64,000 nt of DNA, from positions 25,980,647-26,044,646 of the forward strand of contig NC_080057.1 in assembly GCF_026212465.1 (NCBI RefSeq), in the 5' to 3' direction. This document shows, piece after piece, positions 15,466 through 27,859 of this stretch. The notes below the pieces were generated by a model that was given only the letters and a program-made list of their open reading frames with translations, was not told the DNA's origin and made no database searches. Within the stretch, counting starts at the first letter, position 1; the number at the start of each line of letters is the position of its first letter. The position numbers were made by a program, and so were the translations under genes. The DNA is from Amaranthus tricolor (Eukaryota > Streptophyta > Magnoliopsida > Caryophyllales > Amaranthaceae).

Positions 15466-16516
15466 AATTAAAATATTTATTCATTAAAAAGATCCAATTT
15501 TTTTTTTTTTGGTTCTTCATATTCAATTCCATAATAATCTAGTATGTTCTGGTGGCCTTTAGTTGGTTTACAAAAGTAGCATCGATGACTAGTAGCTCAT
15601 TTTAGTGTAAAGTTACCGTCCACGAATTTTATAGAGAAATCATGATGTAGAGACTAGTGAACTAGTGAGTAGTGACTAGTGATTAATGAGATAATTTTTG
15701 ATAACGCCTTGCTAATTTTTTTTCTTTCTATTTAATTTTGCACAGTTTTAAAGTAATATTTAAGTTTTAATATTTTTAATTATATATTATAAAAAATTAT
15801 AAAAAATATTCTCAAAATCATACTTAAATTTCTCTTACCTTAAAGTGGAATATTCTAAATAAGAAGAACATTAGAAAACAAAGAGAGTATAATATTTCGA
15901 TCTACATTATTCGGTATTATTTCAAAATAAAAATACTTTATTCATTTTTGAAAATTAAATATTTCGGATTAAATATTTGAATTTTGAAGTAGATATCGAA
16001 TTTAAATCCAGATCCAGATTTGGGTTTTTTAGAATTGAATTTTTGATTTTGATTTTTTTAGATTTTAAATGTAAAACCTTACAAAGTAAAAATCCAAAAG
16101 CAAATTTCATAGATTGTCTCTTACTGTTAATTAATTTGCTTTTGAAATGCTGAACATCTAACGACAGTGCCAAAATAAGTAGTTTTACAAAACATAAAAA
16201 ATAATTTTGTTTGAAGAAAGATTCGATTGATTTAGGATTAAAAAATTCTAAATGTACACTCAAATGTATGAATTTGGTGATAGAAAATTACTTTAAAAAA
16301 AAAATCAAATATCGATTATTCGATTCGAGGTAAATCATATATGCGGATTTCAGATATTTAGTTTATCCAGATAGAAATAGAAATAATAATTCTCGCTATC
16401 AATACCCTAAATTTCTGAATTCGAACCGATTTAATATTTGATTTAGAACACCACGGGCCCATTGTTAACAATTAACAACTATTACCGCAATGCTTATTAA
16501 GAAGATAAAATTAGAA

Positions 16517-16835
16517 AAAGTCAAGAATAATCTCACATATTACCCATCTGCTGTGAGTTATCCCAACTAGTGATTATTTTTAGACAATCCAACCATTATA
16601 CATATTTTGCTGACAATATCTCTTACCATATTTTAAATACTTACTTCAGCGAAGAAGCATAAGAAGAAAGATGAAGTTAGTGCAATGTCTAGTATGTATC
16701 TACAGTATCCACTTAAAAACGTGGCAAGGGGTATTGCCAGTAAAAAATCTACAAAAATTAAAATATTTAGAAATAATCAATAGTAGGAATTATTCACAGC
16801 AGCAGATGGGCAATAGGTGAAATTATTTTAAATAA
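16517..16835. mobile_element. Foldback MITE
   Basis: The left arm gaataatctcacatattacc followed by catctgctgtgag is mirrored by a right arm cacagcagcagatggg followed by caataggtgaaattatttt. The arms span at least 35 bp with few mismatches around a loop of about 230 bp. Short pieces of the same motif (cacccatctgctgt) occur near 30220, at the exon 1 border of the expansin relic. Confidence 0.6.
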
Positions 16836-16892
16836 AATTCCTAAAAATTATTTTCAAATGAACAGTAGTATCTATTAAAGATACTTCATAAA

Positions 16893-17369
16893 TAATCCCT
16901 CTGTTCCTTAAGAAAGTTCTCATTTGTCATTTTAAAATATTCTATTTGTTGTTCTCATAAAGAATCTTTTTGTTTATATCAAAAATTTTAAACAAAAATA
17001 CCTTATTAATCCTCATTTTAATATATTTATAAAGCTTATGGTCCCAACATATCTTCTATTGACTTTATATTAATTTTTTTTATAATCAATATTTTTATAT
17101 AATCAATTCAATTTCTTTAAGTTGTCTTATTAAGTTTTGGAACACTATTCAATGCACTAATTCAATTCTAAATATCTCTAATTCTGCATGATAAAAAATA
17201 TAAAAATTTGATATTAATACAATTTACATTGAGACGAATCAAACAATATCTCACTTGACTATATTTTGAGTTTTTGACGTTCAGATTAAGAATAAAATAT
17301 AAATTATGAGCGACCGTTGGATAGTGTTAAAAAACTTAATAGGAAAACTTAAAAGAATTTGATGGAGTA
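16893..17369. mobile_element. Stowaway-like MITE
   Basis: It opens TAATCCCTCTGTTCC and closes GATGGAGTATTA, giving a diverged Stowaway-type terminal pair with flanking TA. The interior shares blocks (acgaatcaaacaatatctcac, a following tttgac/ttagattaag) with AT-rich remnants near 19040, 44720 and 59510, so it belongs to a local family. Confidence 0.5.
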
Positions 17370-17770
17370 TTACTTAAAAATATTATTATATTAGTTGTGG
17401 TCCTTATATTTTTTCACTAATTTTTTTAAATATTTTTTAATATTTATAGTCCTCTTTTTTTTTACATTAAATTTATTATTTAATAAAATAATATATTTAT
17501 TATTTAAAATATTCATTTTTTTAATTCACGTGAGCATTACCTGTGAGAATTTCATAAAGCAAGGAACTACGAAAGGAGTAACAATAATAATGATGTAGCT
17601 CGTGGGAACTGAAATATAAAGTAATTATTATTAGTATACTCGGTAACACTGTGACACTTAATCTAAAACATGCCTTTGTCTCATTTTCATCCAATAATTT
17701 TAATTTTCACAATTGATTTATATATTTTCTAGTCTCCCCTATACTCTTTTATTTAAATTTTGCACGTTTG

Positions 17771-17775
<5 letters not shown>

Positions 17776-17819
<44 letters not shown>
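17776..17819. repeat. (AT)n microsatellite
   Basis: About 22 uninterrupted AT dinucleotides, probably length-variable between individuals. A shorter (AT)n run of about 15 units lies at 30739-30769 in the expansin relic intron. Confidence 0.95.
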
Positions 17820-17823
<4 letters not shown>

Positions 17824-19363
17824 TTTATCCTATCAAAGATTCGTAAAGCACTTTGAAATTTACCAGATTGTGCCTAGAAATACAAGATACTACTTTCTAC
17901 AATCAAATTGCTCCATCTACCTTTGATAATACAAGCATGAACTTGCTTGCCTAGCTCATAATTCAGCCTCTTTCCACACAAAATCAACACACACACATAC
18001 ATCGTCCCATTTGTTTCAATACCCGACTTCATAAACTCTTAAAAACCAAATTTCAAATACCCATTTTGCATTACAGTCCAAAGAGCAACACTTCGTTCAA
18101 AGATTTCATTGAACACCTTACGAGCTTCCTCTTACTTCCCAAATCTCAAATACCCATTAATCAAATTATTATCTACAAACACATATACTTTCATTTTACT
18201 CTTCAAAATGAAATCATGTACCACCTTAATTTCTTTCAATTTAGAACGTGATTGAAGGCAAGAAATCAACCAAAATGGATCACGTTCAACCCCATCACAG
18301 ACTCGTGTTCCGAAAATTCAGCAACTGGGTTTTTAGCTATCGTCAGATTTGACGCAAAAAAATGGGTATTTGACGCAAAAAAATAATAATAATGGTATAT
18401 GGTAAATTAATAATTTACCACAAACGGCACACTAACGGCAGTTGTCATTAATAGTATTCTATGCTAACGGACGAAAACTCAATGGTATATGGTGAATTAA
18501 AACATTTTGTGTGGTATATGGTGAATTTCGAAGAAATTCAGTGATACAAATATCCATAGAAAATAATTCATAAATGATTTCATATTCAATAATTAGACAT
18601 CAGTGAAAAAATAGAAAGATCACTCCTTCCAATATTAGTTAATTTTAGGATGAAATCTCATCGGATTTTATGTGCAGCCAACTCTCTTCTTATACAGGTG
18701 TTGTTGTGTACAAACCCGATAACAAATTTATCAGATCAAGTCTGTCCTTATGAGTTTGTCAATATTTTTTTAATTTGTCATTTTTACTTTTTAATATTTT
18801 TATTATAAATACTCCCAATCACTTTTGACTTTTTGTCGATTTTCATTTATAATTTTTTTATTTTTAATTTTATCCACGCAATTCATTATCTCGCCATTTT
18901 CTTAGCACTTCCTCTTATTTACTGTTATTGTTCTATTTGGTTTTGACATATTTGTTAATGCACTATTTTAATTATAAATATCTTCGATTGTATTTGAGTA
19001 AAAATTATAAAATTGATATTCATAAAATTTTTTAAGATAAATCAAATAAAATTCAACTTGATTATATTTTAACTTATAGATTAAGATAAAATACAAATTA
19101 AAAATAATTGATAAATATGTTAAAAAGCAAATAATAACAGTGAATAAGAGGGGTATCATACATCAATATAATATGTAACATGTTGTTGCAACACGTGATT
19201 CATGTCCAGGGGTATCATGCATCAATATAACCACCATATTTTTAAAAAATATCAAAAAAATATAGTCCACAAAAATCTTTTACCCAATTTGTTTGGTACC
19301 TACAAATAGTCAAATAGGCCTAGAAAATCATTCAATTTCCATAGATTGATACACAAATCAAAC

Positions 19364-22300
19364 ATGAGTAAGATCATAACAAAGTTTGTGTATGTAAAAA
19401 TTGTGGTGTTGCAAATAATTTTGCTACTAAATTTAGTGTCATCTTACAATGCCAAGCATAGTAAACATGGAGTTCAACCTCTTTCACACATCAATATTCT
19501 CTCTACTAAACTTGCTCTTCATCCTAAAGCTTCCATTCAAGTTTCCCCAATTTTGATGCATACTTCTCAGGTAAAAATCATACTTTCTCCGTTCCATTAT
19601 TCTTGCTATGTTTGACTTTTTACGAAGTTTAATATTCTATTTGATCATTTATGTATTGAACTATATTAATTTAAATATTATAAAAAGTTAATATTAAGAA
19701 AGTATGCGATTAAACGATTCGAACAAGCTAAGATCCCACTTAACTGTATTTTTCTTACACATTAGCCCAAATATATAATCGTAACATAGCAAGTATTTCA
19801 TAACGGAGGAAATATTTTCTTTTGTTTTCATATATTTCGGGGTAAAGAATAAGATAATCACTTACATGCAATAGCGGTAGGACATGGGAATTTGATGGAC
19901 ATATAATAGGTACTGAAAATCAAAACTCTTGTTAAAACATAGAAGGTGAAACCTTCAAGTATATGTAACATATGATGTAGGATTCTAAATTATAGTACTA
20001 ATTCCTCTTATTCTAGTAATATGTGCTTTTTCATAGTGTTCATTGGTCACTTGTAGTCTGTGTTTTACCATTAATTCACTCTCATTGTTTTAGTGACTTT
20101 GTTTTATTTGATTTTTTTTAAATTGTTTACAATTTACTTTTAATTTATATATTTTATTCTAAAATTAAAATATAATCAAATAAAATCTTGTTTAATTTAT
20201 CTATGACTGTATATTAATATAGTTGTTAATTACAATGATCTATTCCGCAGGATTATGACTATATTCGGCCCATAACAATAACAGCCACGAGTGCCAATCC
20301 ATCTATTGATGATTGGGTTGGAATTTTCTCCCCTTCTATTTTCAAGTACGTTTTTTGTGTCCATTTTAACATTGATAACTTATTTGATTGTCAGTAATAA
20401 CGTTTGCTATCAAGGGTCAATCGAAAACAATCTTTTTATTAATTGATGTACATTAGACTTTTCAGCCACTTAATGGCATTAAAGTAATAAAATGTGTAAC
20501 AAAAAAGTATGATTTCACTCGACCCAAATAACCCGCTTATCAAAATCAAATAAGATTGTCATGATATTTACATACACAAAAACTTAAATTAGCCCGATCG
20601 AAATATCATAACTAATTTTGACCACAGTCTCCTTTATAGGTATGAGTTGCTGCCTTTTTTCCCTTCCTGGCCCAGACTCTGATCATAGTCCTTTGAAAGT
20701 GGAATACACTGACCACTAGGTATGATGATGATAAAATATCATATCTAGCAAAAATCAAGCCGAACACTCAAATATACACCTCTAATATGATCAAAACTCA
20801 TAAAAGGTTGAGCATATGTTCACATTGTTGATTTTTGTGTTGTGATCAGTGCATCAACGGATTGCGCAGTAGTTGGTGATTGGCATGTTGAGGAACCAAC
20901 TATATGCACAGCTCCTATCAAGGTTAGTACACATTACACCAACTCCTTATTTGGACTATTAAGTTAAGATCTAACCAATGTCACATAATTCACTAATTTA
21001 TTCGCGAATCACGAATCAGAAAAAACGAATTATGGTTGATTTTAGACTTTTTTTTGGTGATTTTAAGCGAATCGTAAATTTGAAAAGTGAATTAGCCAGC
21101 AAATTATGTAATATTGGATTTAATATGTACAAATTACTAATATGTTTTCACATTTTGATTCACATTCACAGTACCAATACACAAATTACTCCAATCCTAA
21201 CTATCTCCAAAGTGGAACAGCTAAATTGGAGTTCCAGGTTATCAATCAACGCGCTGATTTTGCTTTCGCCTTGTTTACTGGCGGAATTTCTAGTGTGAGT
21301 TCATATTTTCATTTGTGTTATCTATCTACGTTACTCGAACTCTTATATTCATATCTGACTCATATGTGCGGTTAAGTCTATCCATTACAACAAATTTAAT
21401 ATTGGGGATTTAGTGGCATTAAAAAATGTCACTGATTTATATTTTTAGTGTAATAATTATTGATTTTTATTTTAACCTCCACTATAAAGTGATTTAGTGA
21501 CACTTTATTTTGGCCTTTAGTGGTATATGTAATTGTTACTATAATTTATTGGGACATATATGAGAAATGTCACTAGATTCTATGTCGCGAAAAAACTTTA
21601 GTATGATTTTTTATTATGCTGCTAAAAGGTCTAATAAATGTCACTAAATACATTATATATACTATTAGAAATTTAAAGGAGTGACATTTAAATTAAATAT
21701 CGCTAAACATATCCCACTAAAAGCAAATTATGTTATAGTGATCCATGTCTGAGTGTCAAGGGTTAGACACAGATACTTGAAGTAAAATGAAGTGTCTGCT
21801 ATAATCCTATAAACATGGAGTTACAGTTTAATGCTTCTTTTCTTTGTGATTATAGCCAAAACTGGTAGCAATTTCAGAACCTATGTCTGTCTTTCCGAAC
21901 CCAAAAGCACCCCTTTATCCTCGACTTGCAATGGGCGAAACTTCGGATGTGGTAAGTTATTTGCTGAAGTCGATTCTATTAGCTTAAATATTGTAAGAAT
22001 GAACATGTAATAGATTTCATCAATCGGGTTTAGTAACATACAATTTTCTTGATATTGGACTGTACTTTTGTGGCACACAGATGACAGTAACATGGACTAG
22101 CGGCTACAACATTGGTGAAGCTGTTCCTTTTGTCGAGTGGGGAGCTCTCGATGGGGAAGGGGTCACCTTCCGATCACCAGCAGGAACCTTTACATATACT
22201 CGCAACCAAATGTGTGGTATGAATGAATCTAGAATGGTAGTTCGAAATTTCATTCGATGTTTAACCCGCTAATTGAGCTTGTTTCGTTATTGTGAAGATA

Positions 22301-24456
22301 AACCCGCACGAACAGTTGGCTGGCGAGACCCTGGATTCATACACACTAGCTTTCTGAAAGATTTGTGGCCTAATACAAAGTATGATACTCTTGTAGAACA
22401 TATCTCATTTCGCGCTACTTATGCCCAATCGCCTAGCGTCTTACTTGTGATCGATGTTTGTCGTGCAGATACACTTACAGGATGGGTCATAAGTTACCAA
22501 GCGGTTCCATCGTTTGGAGTAGAAAGTACATATTCAAGTCACCTCCTGTTCCCGGAGAAAGTTCTTTACAACGCGTTGTGATTTTCGGAGACATGGGAAA
22601 GGTACATACAACAGTTCCTATGAATAAACACCAACAACATGTTAAATGTCATCACCCCAATGTCAAGTGGCTTCCGACTTCTCCTTTAGTGGAGTCGGGT
22701 CACATGTATGTAGACTTACCCTTATAAAGAAATTCCTCCTGGTTCACCTTAATTGTAAATATAATTCGCAACTTTCACATAAATAAAAAGTGTAAGTTAT
22801 CGTAAATGACATTTTGATTTCTGATTGAATATGAAGGGTGAAAGCGATGGATCAAACGAGTATGCTGACTATCAACCAGGAGCACTGAACACTACAGACC
22901 AACTCATTAAAGATGTAGATAACATTGATGCAGTTTACCTTATAGGAGATCTACCTTATGCCAATGGTTATATTTCACAATGGGACCAATTTACCGCCCA
23001 AATCGAGCCTATTGCCTCGGTTAAACCTTTCATGGTTGCAAGGTTTGTGTTCCGTCATATCACTTATTTTTGTTGAACCTTTTATTTAAAGGTTTTTGAC
23101 TATTAAGGGTTTTTTCTGATGATACCATCTGTGTATCTTTCTCGGGCCGAGGGACTCTTTGACCGCACTCTCAGTCGATAAATCTAAGATATGCTATGTA
23201 TCTAACAATCGCATTATTCAGTGGCAATCATGAACGTGATGCACCAGACTCGGGATCTTTCTACACATCAAATGACTCTGGTGGCGAATGTGGTGTTCCT
23301 GCGGAAACAACATTCTATGTTCCTGCTAAAAACCGAGCAAAGTTTTGGTATGCGTCTGATTATGGAATGTTCCATTTTTGCATAGCGGATACAGAACATG
23401 ATTGGAGAGCTGGAAGTGAACAATACAAGTTCTTGGAAAAGTGTCTTGCATCAGCAAATAGACATAAGCAACCTTGGTTAATCTTCGCCGGTCATCGCCC
23501 TCTCGGTTATTCCTCGAACAATTGGTTTGGTATAGAGGGTTCCTTTGATGAGCCTATGGGAAGAGATGACCTTCAAAAACTCTGGCAAAGATACAGAGTT
23601 GATATTGCATTTTTTGGTCATGTTCATAATTATGAAAGAACATGTCCTGTTTATCAGGTATATTTTTCATCTATAACTACCAACCTTACTTCCCTCTCCA
23701 GATCCTGATCATAGTTCTTATGAGCGGGATACAGTGGGTAGGATAATGATGATGAGCTACCAACCTTTCTTAAAGTAGGTTATACGTGTTGGGATAGTTT
23801 ATCCCACATCAATGAATTAAAGATGGTGTGCACACTGTATATGTCATTGGAGCCTTTCCTTCCATTGTCATATGGCTTTAGGATGGTATCTTCTTGGCTT
23901 ATGAAGTGTGTGCACCTCGTGTTTCCTCGATTATATGTTAGCATTGACAATAAGTCTAACTAAACTTAACAGAACAAATCCTATCTCGTGACTTTAAGGT
24001 CACATGTTTTAGGGAGTCGGGGTTCTTAAAAAGCTAGTTAGTGTAACCTATACGAGATCCCAGTTAAGTATGTACCGTTAACCTTTAAAAAAAAAACTTA
24101 TCATACTAATATGCAAAGGTAAAGTTTGAAATTTTTTTATATGGGTGCAGAACCAATGTGTGAAAAGTGGGACATCTCACTTTTCAGGAGTGGTGAATGG
24201 TACCATTCATGTAGTCGTGGGTGGTGGTGGTGCTCATTTGAACGAATTTAGTCCCGTTAAAACTAGTTGGAGTATATACCGAGACCATGATTTTGGATAT
24301 GTAAAGCTCACAGCGTATAATCACTCGTCGCTCAAGTTCGAGTACGTGAAAAGTAGTGACGGTAAAGTTTATGATTCATTCACAATCTCTAGGGATTACA
24401 AAGACGTCTTGGCATGTGTCCATGATAGTTGCGAACCGTACACTTTGGCTTCGTAA
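19364..24456 (+). CDS. Purple acid phosphatase, long plant type (PAP27-like)
   Basis: Eleven exons join in frame to 630 residues: 19364-19570, 20251-20345, 20850-20922, 21172-21294, 21856-21951, 22081-22216, 22298-22379, 22469-22601, 22837-23042, 23222-23657 and 24151-24456. The product is a secreted-type dimetal phosphoesterase of the PAP1/24/27 clade, acting on phosphate or pyrophosphate esters. A hydrophobic signal segment is at about residues 8-28. A fibronectin-like N-terminal domain precedes the metallophosphoesterase core, where all five metal-site motifs can be read: GDMG (311-314), GDLPY (352-356), GNHE (385-388), AGH (473-475) and GHVH (516-519). It ends in the clade-typical D-G-K-V-Y-D-S-F-T-I-S-R-D-Y tail. 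I rejected an upstream TTG start; the ATG directly precedes the signal segment. Some members of this clade are annotated as inactive, so the substrate is uncertain. Introns 1, 2, 4, 8 and 10 hold transposon debris. Confidence 0.9.
19581..19814. mobile_element. Stowaway-like MITE in PAP intron 1
   Basis: The left end TACTTTCTCCGTTCCATTAT and the right end CATAACGGAGGAAATA are inverted repeats, extended inward by TTCTTGCTATG / CATAGCAAG. The element is about 234 bp including TA at each end and starts 10 nt after the exon 1 donor. Confidence 0.82.
20390..20735 (+). repeat. SINE-like dispersed repeat in PAP intron 2
   Basis: The segment starts with aacgtttgctatcaagggtcaatcg and ends with cagactctgatcatagtcc followed by gaatacactgaccactagg and a tatgatgatgat tail. 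The same 3' block and GATGAT tail recur at about 23700-23755 (PAP intron 10) and 54535-54600, and the 5' block at about 37680. This arrangement, a constant body with a simple 3' tail, suits an old SINE/LINE family. Confidence 0.5.
21383..21740. mobile_element. Miniature CACTA element in PAP intron 4
   Basis: The left terminus CATTACAACAAATTT and the reverse complement of the right terminus, CACTATAACATAATTTGC, are CACTA-type terminal inverted repeats. A perfect 3-bp duplication ATC flanks the element (21380-21382 and 21741-21743), as expected for En/Spm elements. Inside, TGTCACTAAA/TTTAGTGACA-like motifs repeat in both orientations, resembling subterminal transposase-binding repeats. It is 358 bp with no transposase, so it is non-autonomous. 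Confidence 0.85.
22620..22725 (-). repeat. SINE-like fragment in PAP intron 8
   Basis: Reading catcaccccaatgtcaagtgg and gtcgggtcacatgtatgtag, then acttaccctta, this is the reverse complement of the ggtaaggttgcgtacatc ... ggtgggagttgctta body found at 37590-37680 and 53465-53545. It is a partial copy in the opposite orientation to the host gene. Confidence 0.5.
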
Positions 24457-26670
24457 GATGCAGGACCGAGCTTCGATTGATCAAATGTAACATGAGGCGA
24501 TGAATAAGCTTGTGCATGACTAGATTTTGTTTAGGTATTTATGTTTTTTAGTTTAGGGTCATTTTGAGACTTCTATTGTGCATGTGTGGTATGTTTGTAA
24601 GGCTAATTTAGCTTCTATGAAGCCAGATTGGGATGCTTGATCTATGTAGTACTTCTTTTAAATAATAAACATTAATAAAATAAAGTACTAAAATTATGAT
24701 GAATAACATTAATAATGTCTAAAATTTGTGATATAATTAGAAATATTCTTTAGGGGAACAATATATAGAACGATTAAAATTAGCAAATGGGAACATCATC
24801 AAGAAACGGTGGGAGTATTTGATAACTCGGTATCGTTATATAGTTTTGAGCAATCAAAAATAACCCCAAAAGAAAGCAATTTACTATTTTATCATTCTAT
24901 TAAATCAGTTCATATACTCCTCGATCTCGTTCAAATTGTTACATTTTCCACCTCCATGTGAAAGCTTTTAAAAATATAGCAACTTAAATGAGACAAATGG
25001 TGTGTATATTTTTACTGGTTGAAAATTATTATTCACTGTAACTTAAATGGTGTGTAGAAATTTCTCCATTGGTGTCCTATATGGGAGAAAATCTTTAAGC
25101 AATATGTTGTAAAATAACCTTTCATATACACCTTGTGAGGTTGTATTATCAACAATTATAATCTCGACAACTTTAATATTTAATAATCAATGATTTTGCT
25201 ATTTAGAACTTGAGTTTCTGCACACAAATTAAGTAAAAGAAAAGTATTAGATTTCAGGTTTAGAAAAAGAAGGAATTTTAAGAATGATAAACATAAAAAC
25301 TGTTGATCAAAATTTAAAGCAAAATAAATTTGATAATAAAGACTCGCATAAATTACCACATCTAAAAAAATAAGGACATTAATTTTGTCAGTTCTTAGAA
25401 GGGACACTTATTACGACAATTTTGAGATTATTAGTGACACGTATTTTGATTTTGACAGTATTTGTGATAAATGATTACACTTGTTCTGACGCTTATTGAG
25501 ATAATTAGTGACACTTTCATTGACGAATTTATCTAATTATTATGACACTTTGTGATAGAACTAATGACAATAATTATTACACTTTTTTGTGGTTATTGAT
25601 GACACTTTTTTGTTAATTGGTAACTCATATCTGGACACTTTTGAGATAAAAGTGACACTTTTAACATTTTAGAAAATTTACGCTTGTTTTTTAGAGAAGG
25701 TTTTAGTAAATAACGATTATTTGTGAGGTTAATAAATCACTATTATGTGATCGAATTTGATAGGGTGAGAGTCTTGTTATTTTAATTTATCTAATCTAGT
25801 TTTGTTTATTTTATTATTATTTATTTTGTCTTTTCGTGGTGATTTATAAATCACGGTTATTGATTAGGAAGAGTTTTGATTATTTAAACTTTGCAATAAT
25901 TAACTTCACTTATTAGACACTTTTTATGATTATTGGTTACAATTATTATGACGTTTTTTCTGATAATAGTAACAATTATTTTGACACTTTTAAGTTTTAA
26001 CTAATATGTGAAACATTTTATCACTATTTGAGATTAAATTTTGACACTTTCGTGTCTATTCAGATAATTTGTGACTCTAATTTTGTCTCTATAAAAAACA
26101 TGTGTCACTTTCTTTGGCCCTTTTGAGATAATTGGTGACAGCAAGATAATTAGTGACAGTTATTTTGACACTTTAGAGATAATTGGTGACTTATGTTACC
26201 TTTCTCTGATATATTTTTGACAGTGAAAATGCATTTATTGGTGAAAGTTCATGAAGACAAATGATCTGATCCAGATCAAGTATGCAAATACTCTGTTATT
26301 ATTTTGAGTTACAAATACAAAATCGGTACAGTTGAAATAATTCAAGAGTTGTCACACTCACAGAAATCATCTTATACAAAAGAAAATTACATTTCTACAA
26401 TGCTAAATTCTATCAAGATACAACTCAAAAGTCGTTATTCATACACCAATTTTCACCTAAAAAACTAATCTAATCATCTTAATTTATACTCTTTTCTCCT
26501 TTTTCAGCTACATCTAATTTTCATGTGATAATGAAAGAAGTAACCAAAAAAACAACTTCCACTCACCAAATTCCACACCTTAAGGCAAAAATAAAGAGAT
26601 TTTACATTTTACAAACAAACTCATATCATAATTAAGCTAAGATCATATTATTAATCTGAATCTTCCAAAA
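24457..26670. other. Spacer with a periodic GACACTTT repeat field
   Basis: The first 200 bp are the PAP 3' flank. No gene is evident. From about 25380 to 25665 and again 25905-26235, a degenerate unit resembling gacacttttgagataattagt recurs at about 25-30 bp spacing. The two blocks are separated by about 240 bp of unrelated AT-rich DNA containing aaatcactattatgtg and ataaatcacggttat. Confidence 0.6.
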
Positions 26671-27294
26671 TTAGTCAAGAAAACCTGTTTGGCGCCATAC
26701 AGCGTTGCGGACTTGTCGCAGATCTCTTCCTTTCAGCGTCCTTCCTACACCTTCCAGCACCGACGATGTCGAATTCAGCTTCATCGCAACAATTTCATGT
26801 GGCGGAAGCATCTCTTCATCATCACCATCACCATCCCTACTTTCTCTCTCCTCCAATTGTCCAAATTTCTTCTCTTTCTTCCTCGTCATCATCGTCGACG
26901 GAACATTCACTGGAGCAGAGTGCTGAAATTTCTGGCATGGACTTGACTGAATCAATTCACCAGATACACGCTGAGGAGCCTTCGGAATCGCACGCAACGG
27001 CGTCTTAAATCCGTTCACGCAATCATGATCAGGAAGCGCAGCAAGGATTCCAGACTTCTCCCTTCGGCGAAACCCTAAGCTTCGATGTGAATGAGAAGAG
27101 TACGGATACCTAGTCGACTCGTCCGAGTCAGTAATTCCATTTTCACCGCTCCAGAAGAGGTCGGCTTCGGTGAGCTCATCGCCAGAGTGATCGTCAGAGG
27201 AAGAGGTAGAGAAAGTGAAATGACCGAGAAAAGGATCGGAACCGGAGTGAGGAGATTTCCAATGACGGAAATTTCTAACGCCATTGATGTCCAT
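26671..27294 (-). CDS. S40/DUF584 senescence regulator family protein
   Basis: A single-exon frame encodes 207 residues from MDINGVRNFRHW to the TAA at 26673-26671. The family (barley S40, Arabidopsis S40-like, DUF584) comprises small nuclear proteins linked to leaf senescence; molecular activity is unknown. Family marks are the Ser/Asp-rich N-terminus with E-A-D-L-F-W, G-I-L-A-A-L-P near the middle, H-S-A-P-V-N-V-P, a DDEEMLPPHE acidic stretch, and the conserved C-terminus S-V-L-E-G-V-G-R-T-L-K-G-R-D-L-R followed by VRNAVWRQTGFLD. The frame stays open for 54 codons upstream to an ATG at 27456. I chose the internal ATG at 27294 because family similarity starts there and the upstream part, rich in Phe/Tyr/His, looks like leader. 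Confidence 0.9.
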   Translation of the reverse strand: MDINGVRNFRHWKSPHSGSDPFLGHFTFSTSSSDDHSGDELTEADLFWSGENGITDSDESTRYPYSSHSHRSLGFRRREKSGILAALPDHDCVNGFKTPLRAIPKAPQRVSGELIQSSPCQKFQHSAPVNVPSTMMTRKKEKKFGQLEERESRDGDGDDEEMLPPHEIVAMKLNSTSSVLEGVGRTLKGRDLRQVRNAVWRQTGFLD

Positions 27295-27859
27295 TTCGGA
27301 GTGAGATAATGGTGGAGGTAGGTAATGCCCGTGATGGTGGATTGAATTTATAGGGAGAAAATAACGGGAAATTGAAATTGGATAAAAACGAAAGGAAGAA
27401 AAGACGTGGCGTAGAGACGCTGTGTATAAGAGCAAGAAGTCTTCGGATGTCGTCATTATACTGATATTATTTTATTTTAATTATTTGATATATTTAAATA
27501 AAACAAATTTTTGGGTTTTCAAAATGCTATATCCTTTATTCAGCCGTGTTCAGAAAACAGAATTCTTTAATTCTGAAATACTTGCTATATAAAGTAATAA
27601 TTTTTAATACTATTTATCGTTTGATCTTATTTTATGTGTTACGGTTAATGTGTTATTTAACATATAGTTAAGCGAAATCTTATTTGAATCGTCTAATCGC
27701 ATATCTCATAACATTAACTTTATAATTTTTAGATATCTATTGTTTAATAAATGTATAAATGATCAATATAACACCTTAGGTTGCGTAAAAATTTATATGT
27801 GGCAAGTATAGCGGAACGGAGGAAATATATATTATCAAAATTTATATTTATTTCACAAA

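Larger units (their letters stand above)
13760..19363. other. Gene-poor repeat-rich spacer
   Basis: No credible gene was found in 5.6 kb. Open frames here are short, AT-biased and without domains. The stretch contains an inverted-repeat element at 14966-15465, a foldback at about 16517-16835, a Stowaway-like element at 16893-17369, an (AT)n run at about 17776-17819 and AT-rich debris of the same MITE family at about 18640-19150. Confidence 0.6.

Noticed and set aside
15955..16263. 102-residue minus-strand frame
   Set aside because: Lys/Phe/Ile-rich composition typical of random AT-rich DNA; between two MITE-like elements.
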